Positions 41,810 through 51,154 of a DNA stretch of 64,000 nucleotides are shown piece after piece. Each line of letters starts with the position of its first letter. Position 1 is the first letter of the stretch. The translations under genes and the position numbers were made by a program. This stretch comes from an uncultured Treponema sp. (GTDB lineage Bacteria; Spirochaetota; Spirochaetia; Treponematales; Treponemataceae): assembly GCA_900317625.1 (NCBI GenBank), contig ONHK01000003.1, forward strand, positions 1-64,000, written 5' to 3'. Below the pieces are notes generated by a model. That model was given only the letters and a program-made list of their open reading frames with translations. It did no database searches and had not been told where the DNA came from.

Positions 41810-43204
41810 ATGTTATATGAAGTTCTTCCAGGAGACCGATTTACTCCTTTTTCTTTGGCAAAAAAATTCAACGCAAAAGCTGTTCTTGAATCAGCAAATT
41901 TTTCTTCGGGAAAAGACCGTTATTCAATGATTATGCTTGATGAGGCATTCCGCGTTATTCAGGACGAGGATGGAATTGCAATTGTGCTCAACGGTGAACG
42001 CCGGCCGGTTTACGCAATGAAAGGCGACATTCTTGATGTTCTCGCAGAAATCGCGGCAGAAAATCCGGCAGAAGAAGGTTTTGACTTGCCTATTCCGGCT
42101 GCAGGAATGGGTTACCTTAGCTACGAATTTTGCGCAAAGTGCGATACAATCCATCTTCAAAAACAGGAAGACCAGCTGAAAATTCCAGAAAGCGCATTTG
42201 TTGTCGGCCACACTTTTATAATCTTTGATCATTTTTACGAAAAAATTTATATTTGCGCGCAGAATTACAAGGAACATCAGATTGATTTAAAAGCCGCAAT
42301 TGAAAGCATAAAAAAACGTCTCTCTGATTTGGATTTTTCTTATCTTGCTGAGCCAGAAACTAACTACGAAACAACAGTTCTTACAGATGAAGTGCAGAGC
42401 AAAAAAGAATATTGTGAAAAAGTTGAGGCGTTGAAAAAAGAAATCTACGCCGGAAATATTGTTCAGGCAGTTCCAAGCCGCAGACTTCAGATAAAAAGCG
42501 AAGTTCCAGCCCTTGAAATTTACCGCAGACTTCGTTCTGTAAATCCTTCTCCATATATGTTCTACCTTGATTTCAAAGATTTCCAGCTTACAGGCGCTTC
42601 CCCGGAAAGTCTTGTGCGCGTCCGCAATGGCGAAGCAATGATTCATCCGATTGCAGGAACCCGCCACCGAGGAAAAAATCCATTGGAAGACAAACAGCTG
42701 ATGGACGAACTTTTGAACGACCCGAAAGAACGCGCTGAACATCTTATGCTTGTTGACCTTGCAAGAAACGATCTTGGTCGCGTATGCAAAACCGGAAGCG
42801 TTGAAGTAACACGATATATGTTCACGGAACTTTACAGCCACGTAATTCATCTTGTTTCAGAAGTAATCGGAAAAATTGAAGACAATACTTCCGCAATAAA
42901 AGTTTTGCGGGCAGCTTTTCCAGCCGGAACAGTTTCTGGAGCACCAAAAATAAGTGCGATTGAGATTCTTTCTTCCTTGGAAAAATATAAGCGCAATTTT
43001 TACGCCGGGGCAGTCGGATACATTGGAAACAAGAACAACTTGGATTTTTGTATTGCGATTCGCTGTGCGCTGAAGCAGCAGGACATCTGGACGTTGCAGG
43101 CAGGCGGCGGAATTGTCTACGCAAGCAACGCAGAACGGGAATTTACAGAAACCTGCGAAAAACTTGGAGCAATGCGCGCTGTAATCGAAAATTCAAAGAA
43201 ATAG
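41810..43204 (+). CDS. trpE: Anthranilate synthase component I
   Basis: 464 residues from ATG 41810 (GGAG upstream). Chorismate to anthranilate with glutamine from TrpG. The feedback site (VLESANFSSGKDRYS) is present, and the chorismate-binding domain shows FQLTGASPESLVRV, HPIAGTRHRG and FPAGTVSGAPKISA. First gene of trpE-GD-CF-B-A. Confidence 0.96.
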   Translation: MLYEVLPGDRFTPFSLAKKFNAKAVLESANFSSGKDRYSMIMLDEAFRVIQDEDGIAIVLNGERRPVYAMKGDILDVLAEIAAENPAEEGFDLPIPAAGMGYLSYEFCAKCDTIHLQKQEDQLKIPESAFVVGHTFIIFDHFYEKIYICAQNYKEHQIDLKAAIESIKKRLSDLDFSYLAEPETNYETTVLTDEVQSKKEYCEKVEALKKEIYAGNIVQAVPSRRLQIKSEVPALEIYRRLRSVNPSPYMFYLDFKDFQLTGASPESLVRVRNGEAMIHPIAGTRHRGKNPLEDKQLMDELLNDPKERAEHLMLVDLARNDLGRVCKTGSVEVTRYMFTELYSHVIHLVSEVIGKIEDNTSAIKVLRAAFPAGTVSGAPKISAIEILSSLEKYKRNFYAGAVGYIGNKNNLDFCIAIRCALKQQDIWTLQAGGGIVYASNAEREFTETCEKLGAMRAVIENSKK

Positions 43205-43225
43205 CAAAGGCAACGGAGGCAAAAC

Positions 43226-44821
43226 ATGATTTTATTATTGGATAATTACGACAGTTTCACATATAACGTTTATCAGTCGCTTGCAAAACTTACAAAAGAA
43301 GAGATAAAAGTTGTCCGCAGCAAAGAAATTTCACTTCAAGACGCAATAAAAATGAATCCGGCAAAACTGATTGTTTCTCCAGGTCCTGGCCGCCCGGAAG
43401 ATGCCGGAATTTCTGTTGAAGCAATAAAATATTTTGCAGGAAAAATACCGATTTTGGGAATTTGTCTTGGACATCAGGCGATTGGCTACGCTTTTGGCGC
43501 AAAAATTATAAACGCAAAATTCATAAAGCACGGAATCGCCGAGCAAATCAATCTTGACGGCAAAGGAATGTTCAGACTTATGGGAAAACGCGAAACTTTT
43601 ACGCGCTACCATTCACTTGTAATCGATGAAAAAACTCTTCCGGCAGATTTTGAAATTTCAGCACGCGCAGACGACGGCGACATAATGGGAATCAGACACA
43701 AAACCATGCCGATTGAAGGCGTTCAGTTCCACCCGGAATCAATCGCCTCTCCAAAAACAAAGGAATTTTTTACTGCATTTTTAAATTACCGCGCAGAACC
43801 ATTTCCGGCAAGCCAAGTTCTTTCTTCTTTAATTGAAGGAAAAAATATGAGCCGCAGAACAGCGGAAATGTTCATGGAAGATTTAACAGACGGCTGCATG
43901 GACGAACGGATGACCGCCGCAATTCTTGTCGCCCTTGCCGCAAAAAAAGCAACTCCAGAAGAAATTGCCGGATGCGCAGGCGTTCTTGTTGCAAAACGAA
44001 CGCCTCTGCCGCTTGAAACAACGGAACTTACAGACATTGTTGGAACTGGCGGAGACAGCAAAGGTTCGTTCAACATAAGTTCAATGAGCGCATTGTGCGC
44101 CGCAGCCTGTGGACTTCCTGTTGCAAAACACGGAAACCGCGCCGTTTCTTCAAAATCTGGAGCCGCTGATTTTTTTGAAGCGCTTGGAATCAAAATTGAC
44201 AATGCTCCGGCAAAAACCGCAGAAATCATCCGAAAAACAAATTTTGGATTTTTGTTCGCGCCGGTTTACCATTCCGCAATGCGTTTTGCCGCTCCTGTAC
44301 GAAAAGCTTTGGGCGTAAAAACAATAATGAATCTGATTGGACCGCTTTCAAATCCAGCCGGAGCAAAATATCAGATGCTTGGAGTCTATTCCCCGGAACT
44401 TCTTGCGCCAGTTGCCCGAGCCGCAAAAATTCTTGGAGCAAAAAGAGTTATGGTTGTTGTTTCAGAAGACGGATTTGATGAAATTTCACCAGCCGTAGGA
44501 ACAAAAGTTTTTGAAATCGACGAAGACAATAAAGAAAAAGAATACACAATCCAGCCAGCAGATTTTGGACTTTCAGGTTGTAAAGATGAGGAACTTTCCG
44601 GCGGAACTGGCGCAGAAAACGCTCAGCTTGCAATGGAACTTCTTGAAGGAAAAGGCCGAAGAACATTAAAAGCGGCAATCGCTTTGAACGGCGGCGCTGC
44701 GCTTTACATTGGCGGAAAAGCAAAATCAATCAAAGAAGGCTGCATAAAAATCATCAGGGCAATAGATTCCGGTGAAGTGTCAAAAAAACTTGAAGAAATC
44801 AAGAAGGAAAGCAACTGCTAA
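43226..44821 (+). CDS. trpGD: TrpG-TrpD fusion
   Basis: 531 residues. Residues 1-190: class I glutamine amidotransferase (DNYDSFTYN, catalytic Cys in GICLGHQAIGY, His-Glu in VQFHPES). From about 200: anthranilate phosphoribosyltransferase (DIVGTGGDSKGSFNISS, KHGNRAVSSKSG, NLIGPLSNPA). The fusion occurs in enterics and others. It starts 21 bases after trpE. Confidence 0.96.
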   Translation: MILLLDNYDSFTYNVYQSLAKLTKEEIKVVRSKEISLQDAIKMNPAKLIVSPGPGRPEDAGISVEAIKYFAGKIPILGICLGHQAIGYAFGAKIINAKFIKHGIAEQINLDGKGMFRLMGKRETFTRYHSLVIDEKTLPADFEISARADDGDIMGIRHKTMPIEGVQFHPESIASPKTKEFFTAFLNYRAEPFPASQVLSSLIEGKNMSRRTAEMFMEDLTDGCMDERMTAAILVALAAKKATPEEIAGCAGVLVAKRTPLPLETTELTDIVGTGGDSKGSFNISSMSALCAAACGLPVAKHGNRAVSSKSGAADFFEALGIKIDNAPAKTAEIIRKTNFGFLFAPVYHSAMRFAAPVRKALGVKTIMNLIGPLSNPAGAKYQMLGVYSPELLAPVARAAKILGAKRVMVVVSEDGFDEISPAVGTKVFEIDEDNKEKEYTIQPADFGLSGCKDEELSGGTGAENAQLAMELLEGKGRRTLKAAIALNGGAALYIGGKAKSIKEGCIKIIRAIDSGEVSKKLEEIKKESNC

Positions 44822-44823
44822 AA

Positions 44824-46404
44824 ATGGATATTCTTACAGAAATTTGCGAAAAACGCCGCGAAGATATAAAAAACAAGGGATTTTCGTTCGGTCATAAAAT
44901 TCCCAAAAAAAGAATCCGCCCGGTTGTTTCATTTTTGGATGAGCCGGGAACAATTCTTGAAATAAAACGAGCTTCGCCTTCAAAAGGTTGGATTGCACCA
45001 AAACTTGACGCGGCAAAAACCTGCAAAAATTACAAAAAAGCCGACACAAAAGCAATCAGTTGTCTTACCGAAGAAAATTATTTTCACGGTTCGCTAAAAG
45101 ATTTGCAGAAAGCCACAAAAAAGGCAGAAAAAAAAGTTGCAGTTTTAAGAAAAGATTTTTTGCTCGAGCCGGAAGAAATTGAAATTTCATATCTTTGCGG
45201 TGCGGATGCGGTTCTTTTGATAGGAAGAATTCTTGAACAGGAAAAACTTCTGGAAATGGCAAAAAAGGCTTTTGAATACGGAATTTCAGTTCTGCTTGAA
45301 ATTCGGGAAGAAAGCGACATTCAAAAAGCGTTTGCGGTTCTTGAGCTTGCAAATTCAATGAACTGCAACAAAAAAATCATTCTTGGAATAAATTCACGGG
45401 ACTTGGCAACTTTTACAATTGATTTGCTGATTCCGCTGAAGCTAAATGAAAAAATCAGAAAAATCTACAAAGAAAGAAAAATTGACTTTCCGTTTCCAAG
45501 AATAATTTCAGAATCTGGAGTTACAACTCCATCGGCGGCAAATTTTGTAGGAAATTTAGGTTTTCATGCGGTTTTAATTGGCGAAGCTGCGGCAAGAAAT
45601 CCAAAAAATGCGAAAAAACTTGTAAAATCATTTTCAAAAGCGGCGAATTCAAAAAAACTTGAATATGAATTTTCATTCTGGAAGAAACTTTCTGCTCTTC
45701 TAGAAGAAAAATCAGCAAAACCGCTAATAAAAGTTTGCGGAATAACTTCAAAAGAAGACGCGGTAAAATGCGCGGAACTTGGAGCTGACATTTTGGGATT
45801 TATTTTTGCAGAAAAATCACCGCGCACAAACAAACCGGAAGATTCAGCAAAAATCAAGGAAATCCGCAAGGAATTAACAGAACTTTTTGAATCAAAAAAG
45901 ATAAAAAAAATGCCTTTGCTCGTTGGCGTGATTGTCGATCCATTTTCAGAAGAAGGAAATTCCGTTTTTCAAATGTGCTACGAACAAATTTTGGACGGAA
46001 TCCAGTTTCATGGCTGCGGAAATCTTGCAAAAGGAGAATTTGGCTATGCGGCAGTTCCACTTGCAGCGGAAGAAGATTTTGGTGCGTTGAAAGAAATTTA
46101 TTCATCCGGCTTTCCGCGTGTTCTTATTGACGCAAAAAATCTGGAAAACACAAATGCCAGCGGAGATTCTCGTTACGGCGGAACAGGAAAAACAATTCCT
46201 TCCGAAATAATTGCAGAATCAAAAAAACTAGGTCCTTTGTGGCTTAGCGGCGGATTGAATCCAGAAAATATCCAAGAGATGATAAAAAATTTTCAGCCGG
46301 AACTAGTTGATGTAAACAGCGGTGTTGAATCAGAGCCCGGCAAAAAAGATTTTTCTAAACTTGAACAATTTTTTTCAGCAGTTGAATCTGCTGTTCAACA
46401 ATAA
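44824..46404 (+). CDS. trpCF: TrpC-TrpF fusion
   Basis: 526 residues. The N-terminal half is indole-3-glycerol-phosphate synthase (EIKRASPSKGWI, VLRKDFLLEPEEI, IISESGVTTP). From about residue 300 it is phosphoribosylanthranilate isomerase (IKVCGITSKEDAV with the catalytic Cys, GVIVDPFSE, WLSGGLNPENI). It starts 2 bases after trpGD, so translation is coupled. Confidence 0.95.
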   Translation: MDILTEICEKRREDIKNKGFSFGHKIPKKRIRPVVSFLDEPGTILEIKRASPSKGWIAPKLDAAKTCKNYKKADTKAISCLTEENYFHGSLKDLQKATKKAEKKVAVLRKDFLLEPEEIEISYLCGADAVLLIGRILEQEKLLEMAKKAFEYGISVLLEIREESDIQKAFAVLELANSMNCNKKIILGINSRDLATFTIDLLIPLKLNEKIRKIYKERKIDFPFPRIISESGVTTPSAANFVGNLGFHAVLIGEAAARNPKNAKKLVKSFSKAANSKKLEYEFSFWKKLSALLEEKSAKPLIKVCGITSKEDAVKCAELGADILGFIFAEKSPRTNKPEDSAKIKEIRKELTELFESKKIKKMPLLVGVIVDPFSEEGNSVFQMCYEQILDGIQFHGCGNLAKGEFGYAAVPLAAEEDFGALKEIYSSGFPRVLIDAKNLENTNASGDSRYGGTGKTIPSEIIAESKKLGPLWLSGGLNPENIQEMIKNFQPELVDVNSGVESEPGKKDFSKLEQFFSAVESAVQQ

Positions 46405-46457
46405 ATTTTACACAAAAGTTTAAAACGCAGACTTTTTGACTTTTTAAGGGAGCTAAA

Positions 46458-47735
46458 ATGACAGAATCAGATAAAGGTTTTTTCGGAAAATTCGGCGGAC
46501 GTTACGTTGCAGAAGTTCTTCGCCGTCCGATTGAAGAATTGGAAGAAGCATTCCACAAATGTATGAAAGATCCGGACTTTTTAAATGAACTGGACGAAAT
46601 CCGCACAGATTTTATTGGTCGCCCAATGCCGCTTTATTATGCAAAACGACTTTCTGAGCGGCTTGGCGGCGCGCAGATTTATGTAAAACTTGAAGGGCTT
46701 GCAAATACAGGCGCGCACAAAATCAACAACGCAATCGGACAGGCTTTAGTTGCAAAAAGAATGGGAAAAGCGCGCATTATCGCAGAAACTGGTGCCGGTC
46801 AGCACGGAGTCGCAACAGCCGCAGCTTGCGCAAAACTTGGACTAAAATGCCGCGTTTATATGGGAGAGGTTGATGTCCGCCGCCAGCAGCCAAATGTTTC
46901 AACAATGGAAATGTACGGCGCAGAAGTTGTTCCTGTAACAACCGGCTCTAGAATTCTAAAAGATGCAATCAACGAGGCAATGCGCGACTGGGCGGCAAAT
47001 TTCAGCGACACTCACTATCTTATCGGCTCTGCGCTTGGTCCTTCACCGTTCCCAGATATGGTTCGGGAATTTCAGGCAGTTATCGGGCGCGAGACAAAAA
47101 AACAAATGGCTGAGCGCGGCAAAAAGATTGATGCAATGGTTGCCTGCGTTGGCGGTGGTTCAAATTCAATCGGATTTTTTGAGCCTTTTATAAATGAAAC
47201 AGAACCTTTGCTTTTTGGTGCAGAAGCTGGCGGAATCGGTCCTGGAAAAGGAAACAACGCAAGCCGAATGGTTGGAAACGATGCAGTTGATGGAATTATG
47301 CAGGGATTCAAAACGCGTTTTCTTCAAGATGAAGACGGACAAGCCGGACAGACGCGCTCAATTTCCGCTGGTTTGGATTACGTAGGAATCGGGCCGCAAC
47401 TTGCATATCTTGGCGAAACAGGACGGATAAAATTCGAAGCCATAAAAGATGATGAAGCCTTGAACGCAGTTTCAGTTTTTGCAAAAACCGAAGGAGTTCT
47501 TTTTGCAATGGAAAGTGCCCACGCCGGCGCGCTCGCTTTAAAGCTCGCTCCAAAAATGCGGAAAGACCAGAATATCGTGGTCAATATGTCTGGTCGTGGC
47601 GACAAAGATATTTTCATCACCTGCCCGGTTTTCAGACCAAATGAATGGAAACAGTTCCTTCAGGCAGAACTGGAACGCCTAAATGCCGGAAAAGACATCC
47701 ACTTTGCAGATTCAATGACCAAAAAAGAAAATTAA
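46458..47735 (+). CDS. trpB: Tryptophan synthase beta chain
   Basis: 425 residues, PLP enzyme joining indole and serine. FGKFGGRYVAEVL, the PLP lysine in NTGAHKINNA, the phosphate loop VACVGGGSNSIG, and ETGAGQHGVATA. The ALGPSPFPDMV segment is typical of TrpB1. AAGGGAG precedes the ATG. Confidence 0.97.
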   Translation: MTESDKGFFGKFGGRYVAEVLRRPIEELEEAFHKCMKDPDFLNELDEIRTDFIGRPMPLYYAKRLSERLGGAQIYVKLEGLANTGAHKINNAIGQALVAKRMGKARIIAETGAGQHGVATAAACAKLGLKCRVYMGEVDVRRQQPNVSTMEMYGAEVVPVTTGSRILKDAINEAMRDWAANFSDTHYLIGSALGPSPFPDMVREFQAVIGRETKKQMAERGKKIDAMVACVGGGSNSIGFFEPFINETEPLLFGAEAGGIGPGKGNNASRMVGNDAVDGIMQGFKTRFLQDEDGQAGQTRSISAGLDYVGIGPQLAYLGETGRIKFEAIKDDEALNAVSVFAKTEGVLFAMESAHAGALALKLAPKMRKDQNIVVNMSGRGDKDIFITCPVFRPNEWKQFLQAELERLNAGKDIHFADSMTKKEN

Positions 47736-47755
47736 CAGATTTCAGGAGTTTATAT

Positions 47756-48520
47756 ATGAGCAATATTTTAATGTCACATCAGGTTGCAGGTTACCCGGAT
47801 GATGAAACTTGCCTTGCAGTTGGAGAAGCACTTATCGCAGGCGGAGCAAAAATCCTTGAAGTCCAGCTTGCGTTCAGCGATCCAAGCGCAGATGGAGTTG
47901 CAATCCAGACCGCGTGCTCAACAGTTCTTGCAAGAAAATATACAGTAAAACAAGGAATGGCTTACATGGCAGAAATGCACCGCCGCCATCCGGAAATTCA
48001 GATTTTCATTATGACTTATGCCGCGCTAGTTTATCGTCCTGGTGTTGAAAATTTTGTAAAAATGGCAGTTGAATCCGGAGTCACAGGACTTATTGTTCCA
48101 GATCTTCCATTTGATTGTGACGAAGGACTTACCGCGGCCTGCAAAAAATACGGAATCCACAATATTCCCGTGGCCGCGCCTTCTATGACCGATGAACGCC
48201 TAAAACAGATGACCGACCAAAAATTTGAATACATCTACACGGCTCTTCGCGCAGGAATCACAGGAAGCAAAACTGTTGTCACAAAAGAAATGTTTGATTT
48301 TATCGACAAAACTTCCGCAGGCGGAGCAAAAATTCTTGGAGGATTTGGAATTACAAGCGAAGAACAGGCAAAACTAATTGCGCCACACGTTTACGCAATC
48401 GTTGCAGGTTCTGTTTTTGTAAACATTATCCGCGAAAATTACAACGCAGAATCCCCAAAAGATTCAATGCCAATAATCCAGAAAAAAATCACGGCAAAAG
48501 CAAAAGAATTGTGCTGTTGA
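47756..48520 (+). CDS. trpA: Tryptophan synthase alpha chain
   Basis: 254 residues from ATG 47756 (CAGGAG upstream), 20 bases past trpB. A TIM barrel with the two catalytic acids in place: Glu in ILEVQLAFSDP and Asp in DPSADGVAIQ. Surrounding residues differ from the usual ELGVPFSDP, and the N-terminus is about 12 residues shorter than typical. Late motifs ALRAGITGSK and AIVAGSVFV fit the phosphate site. Confidence 0.92.
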   Translation: MSNILMSHQVAGYPDDETCLAVGEALIAGGAKILEVQLAFSDPSADGVAIQTACSTVLARKYTVKQGMAYMAEMHRRHPEIQIFIMTYAALVYRPGVENFVKMAVESGVTGLIVPDLPFDCDEGLTAACKKYGIHNIPVAAPSMTDERLKQMTDQKFEYIYTALRAGITGSKTVVTKEMFDFIDKTSAGGAKILGGFGITSEEQAKLIAPHVYAIVAGSVFVNIIRENYNAESPKDSMPIIQKKITAKAKELCC

Positions 48521-48542
48521 TGTATTTTTTAAATTGAGAAAA

Positions 48543-48588
48543 ACTCCGATTGATTTTACGCAAAACTGTGTTACAATCAATTCGGAGT
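48543..48588 (+). promoter_or_regulatory. Promoter with overlapping inverted repeat before the EAL gene
   Basis: ACTCCGATTGATT (48543-48555) and AATCAATTCGGAGT (48575-48588) pair with a one-base bulge. The arms cover a likely -35 (TTGATT 48550-48555), a -10 (TACAAT 48572-48577) and the ribosome site (GGAG). It could be an operator, or, in readthrough trp mRNA, a hairpin hiding the ribosome site. Confidence 0.55.
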
Positions 48589-48591
48589 ATC

Positions 48592-51153
48592 ATGGAAAAA
48601 TTTTCAATTTTTGCAGCAACTGAATCAGTTCTCAAACCATTTCTTTCTACGGAAGAATTTAATTCGACATTTGATATTTTTTATATAGAATCATCAGCGG
48701 AACTTCTTGAAAAAATACAAACAAAAATACCGTCAGTCATTGTTATTGATGAGGATTTCCTTTTTAAAAATCAGGATTTAATCAAAAATATTCAGGAAAA
48801 AACTTTTCTTTTAAATTCAATTGATGATAAAATCAGCCTGAAAATTCCAGTAATCGGAATCATGAAGGAAATCAATCTGAATGTTCAAAAAAAGTTTTAC
48901 GAACTTGGCGCACTGGAATGTTTTCCGCAGAGCACACCGCCAGAAAATCTTTTTGCAATTATAAATCATATTATCAATCATGTTTCAGAAGAAGAGCAAC
49001 ACATTTCAAGTTTGCATGAACTTCAAAAAAATACAATAAAACAGCTTGTTCGGCTAGACAAAAAAACTGGAGTTTACAATAAACAGACTTTTCTTAACAA
49101 AACCCAGGCAATGCTGGAAAAAAATCCAGACAAGCAATATTATCTTGTGCTTGTAAATCTTGACCGATTCAAAGTTTTTAATGACCTTTTCGGATTTTCC
49201 GCCGGTGATAAAATTCTTGAAAAAATCGGAGAACATTTAAATAGCACAATCTCTGAATTTTCAACTTACGGACATATTTACGCAGATCTTTTTGTTGTAT
49301 GCACACCGGCAGTTTCAAATGAAATTCTTTTTATGATTTTGGGAAAAGTTGATGCTTACGTAAAATCTCTTCATCCAAAATTTGATTTTATATGCCGTTA
49401 TGGAATTTATGTAATCACAAATCCAAAAACAGACGTTTCCCTGGCAATTGACCGCGCAGAACTTGCTGTTGCCTCAATAAAACAGAACTTTACAGAAAGA
49501 TTTGCATTCTACAATGAATCAATGATTGAAAACCTGAAAGACGAGCAGGAACTCATCACTGATATGGTTGTCGGGCTGCAACGAAATGAATTTACAGTTT
49601 ATCTGCAGCCACAATATGATTACACAACGGAATCGCTGGTTGGCGCAGAAGCCCTTGTCCGCTGGAATCATCCAACCAAAGGATTGATTTCTCCGGCAAT
49701 TTTTGTGCCTGTTTTTGAGCGCAACGGATTTATAACTCAGCTGGATTTATTCATCTGGGAAAAAACTTGTCAGCTTTTGCAAAAATGGAAAGATATGGGC
49801 TTAAATCCAATTCCGGTTTCTGTAAATATTTCCAGACGCGACATTTACAATCAGAATTTGGTTCAGATTTTCAATGGCCTTCTAAAAAAGTATAATCTTA
49901 CACCAGATTTGTTACGGCTTGAAATTACAGAATCTGCATACATGGAAAATCCAACTCAGCTTATTCAAGTTGTAGAAGATTTGCGCGACAATGGATTCTG
50001 CCTTGAAATGGACGATTTTGGAAGCGGATATTCTTCGCTCAACACGCTGAAAGAAGTTCCGGTAAACGTTCTAAAACTTGATATGAAATTTATTGCCTCT
50101 GACACAAAAGATTTAAAAGACGGCAAAAACAATACAAAAGGCGGAAACATTTTAAGTTCCGTAATAAGAATGGCAAACTGGCTGCAACTTCCAGTTATCG
50201 CAGAAGGAATCGAGTCAAAGGAACAGGCTGATTACCTAAAAAGCATCGGTTGTTTTTATATGCAAGGTTATTATTTTGCCCGTCCGTTGCCAATTGAAAA
50301 ATACGAGGAACTTTTAACAAATCTTTCTCCGGTAAATTTTGAAAAAAATCAGAAAGATGCAGAGCTTGAGGCCGCAAAATTCCTTGACGCAACAGAACAT
50401 TCTACGCTGTTTTTTAATAATTTTATTGGCGGCGCGGCAATAATTGAATGGTCGGGAGAAACCGTTGAAGCACTAAGAATGAATGACCAGTTTTTTGAGG
50501 AAATTGGAACAACCCGGCACGATTTTACAAAAATCCAAAAAGATATTGTTTCTGGAATCGAAAAATATAGCCAGGAAACATTCTTTTCAACTTTGTACGA
50601 AGCAATAAATTCAAAAAAGAGCAGTTTCTGCGAAATCCAACTCAAACCGTTTTATGAGAATACGCAACCATTTTGGGTGCGCATACATCTTCGTCACATC
50701 GGAAAAACCGTTACAAGCAACATTTATTATCTGACCGTAGAAAATATTGATTTCAGGATGAAACTTTTGCAGCTAAAAACAAATCTTTCTGAACAGCTTT
50801 CTTCAATAATCGAAAATGTGCCGTGCGGAATTTTTTCAATTTCTTTTGATGAAAAAGTCAAACTCTCGTATTCAAATAAAAACGTGGCAAAAATTCTTGG
50901 ATATTCCCAGCAAGATTTCGACAAATTGCTTGAAAAAAATCCTTTTGAGTCATTCTTAAAAACAGAAAAAGATTCGATTATGCAAATAATCCGCACTGTA
51001 AAACAAAATGAGGCAAAAGAATTTTCCAAAGAAGCAGCTGTTTTCTGTAGCGACGGAACCACGAAGAATGTCCATTTTTATGGAGAAATCTGCAATCAGG
51101 CGGACGGAATGATTACAGCAAATATTTTGATGATGGATTTTTCTGAAAAGTAG
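48592..51153 (+). CDS. c-di-GMP phosphodiesterase-like protein (REC-like, degenerate GGDEF, EAL, PAS)
   Basis: 853 residues from ATG 48592. A receiver-like N-terminus (VIVIDEDFL) is followed by a GGDEF-fold domain (LDKKTGVYNKQTF) whose signature is replaced near YADLFVV, so cyclase activity is unlikely. The EAL domain looks complete (GAEALVRWNHP, RLEITESAYM, EMDDFGSGYSS, VIAEGIESKEQA). The last ~250 residues contain PAS-like segments. No membrane segment: a cytosolic sensor. The likely reaction is c-di-GMP hydrolysis. Confidence 0.88.
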   Translation: MEKFSIFAATESVLKPFLSTEEFNSTFDIFYIESSAELLEKIQTKIPSVIVIDEDFLFKNQDLIKNIQEKTFLLNSIDDKISLKIPVIGIMKEINLNVQKKFYELGALECFPQSTPPENLFAIINHIINHVSEEEQHISSLHELQKNTIKQLVRLDKKTGVYNKQTFLNKTQAMLEKNPDKQYYLVLVNLDRFKVFNDLFGFSAGDKILEKIGEHLNSTISEFSTYGHIYADLFVVCTPAVSNEILFMILGKVDAYVKSLHPKFDFICRYGIYVITNPKTDVSLAIDRAELAVASIKQNFTERFAFYNESMIENLKDEQELITDMVVGLQRNEFTVYLQPQYDYTTESLVGAEALVRWNHPTKGLISPAIFVPVFERNGFITQLDLFIWEKTCQLLQKWKDMGLNPIPVSVNISRRDIYNQNLVQIFNGLLKKYNLTPDLLRLEITESAYMENPTQLIQVVEDLRDNGFCLEMDDFGSGYSSLNTLKEVPVNVLKLDMKFIASDTKDLKDGKNNTKGGNILSSVIRMANWLQLPVIAEGIESKEQADYLKSIGCFYMQGYYFARPLPIEKYEELLTNLSPVNFEKNQKDAELEAAKFLDATEHSTLFFNNFIGGAAIIEWSGETVEALRMNDQFFEEIGTTRHDFTKIQKDIVSGIEKYSQETFFSTLYEAINSKKSSFCEIQLKPFYENTQPFWVRIHLRHIGKTVTSNIYYLTVENIDFRMKLLQLKTNLSEQLSSIIENVPCGIFSISFDEKVKLSYSNKNVAKILGYSQQDFDKLLEKNPFESFLKTEKDSIMQIIRTVKQNEAKEFSKEAAVFCSDGTTKNVHFYGEICNQADGMITANILMMDFSEK

Positions 51154-51154
51154 A

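Noticed and set aside
47645..47755. Longer TrpA start overlapping trpB
   Set aside because: The extra 37 residues match no TrpA N-terminus; ATG 47756 has a strong ribosome site.
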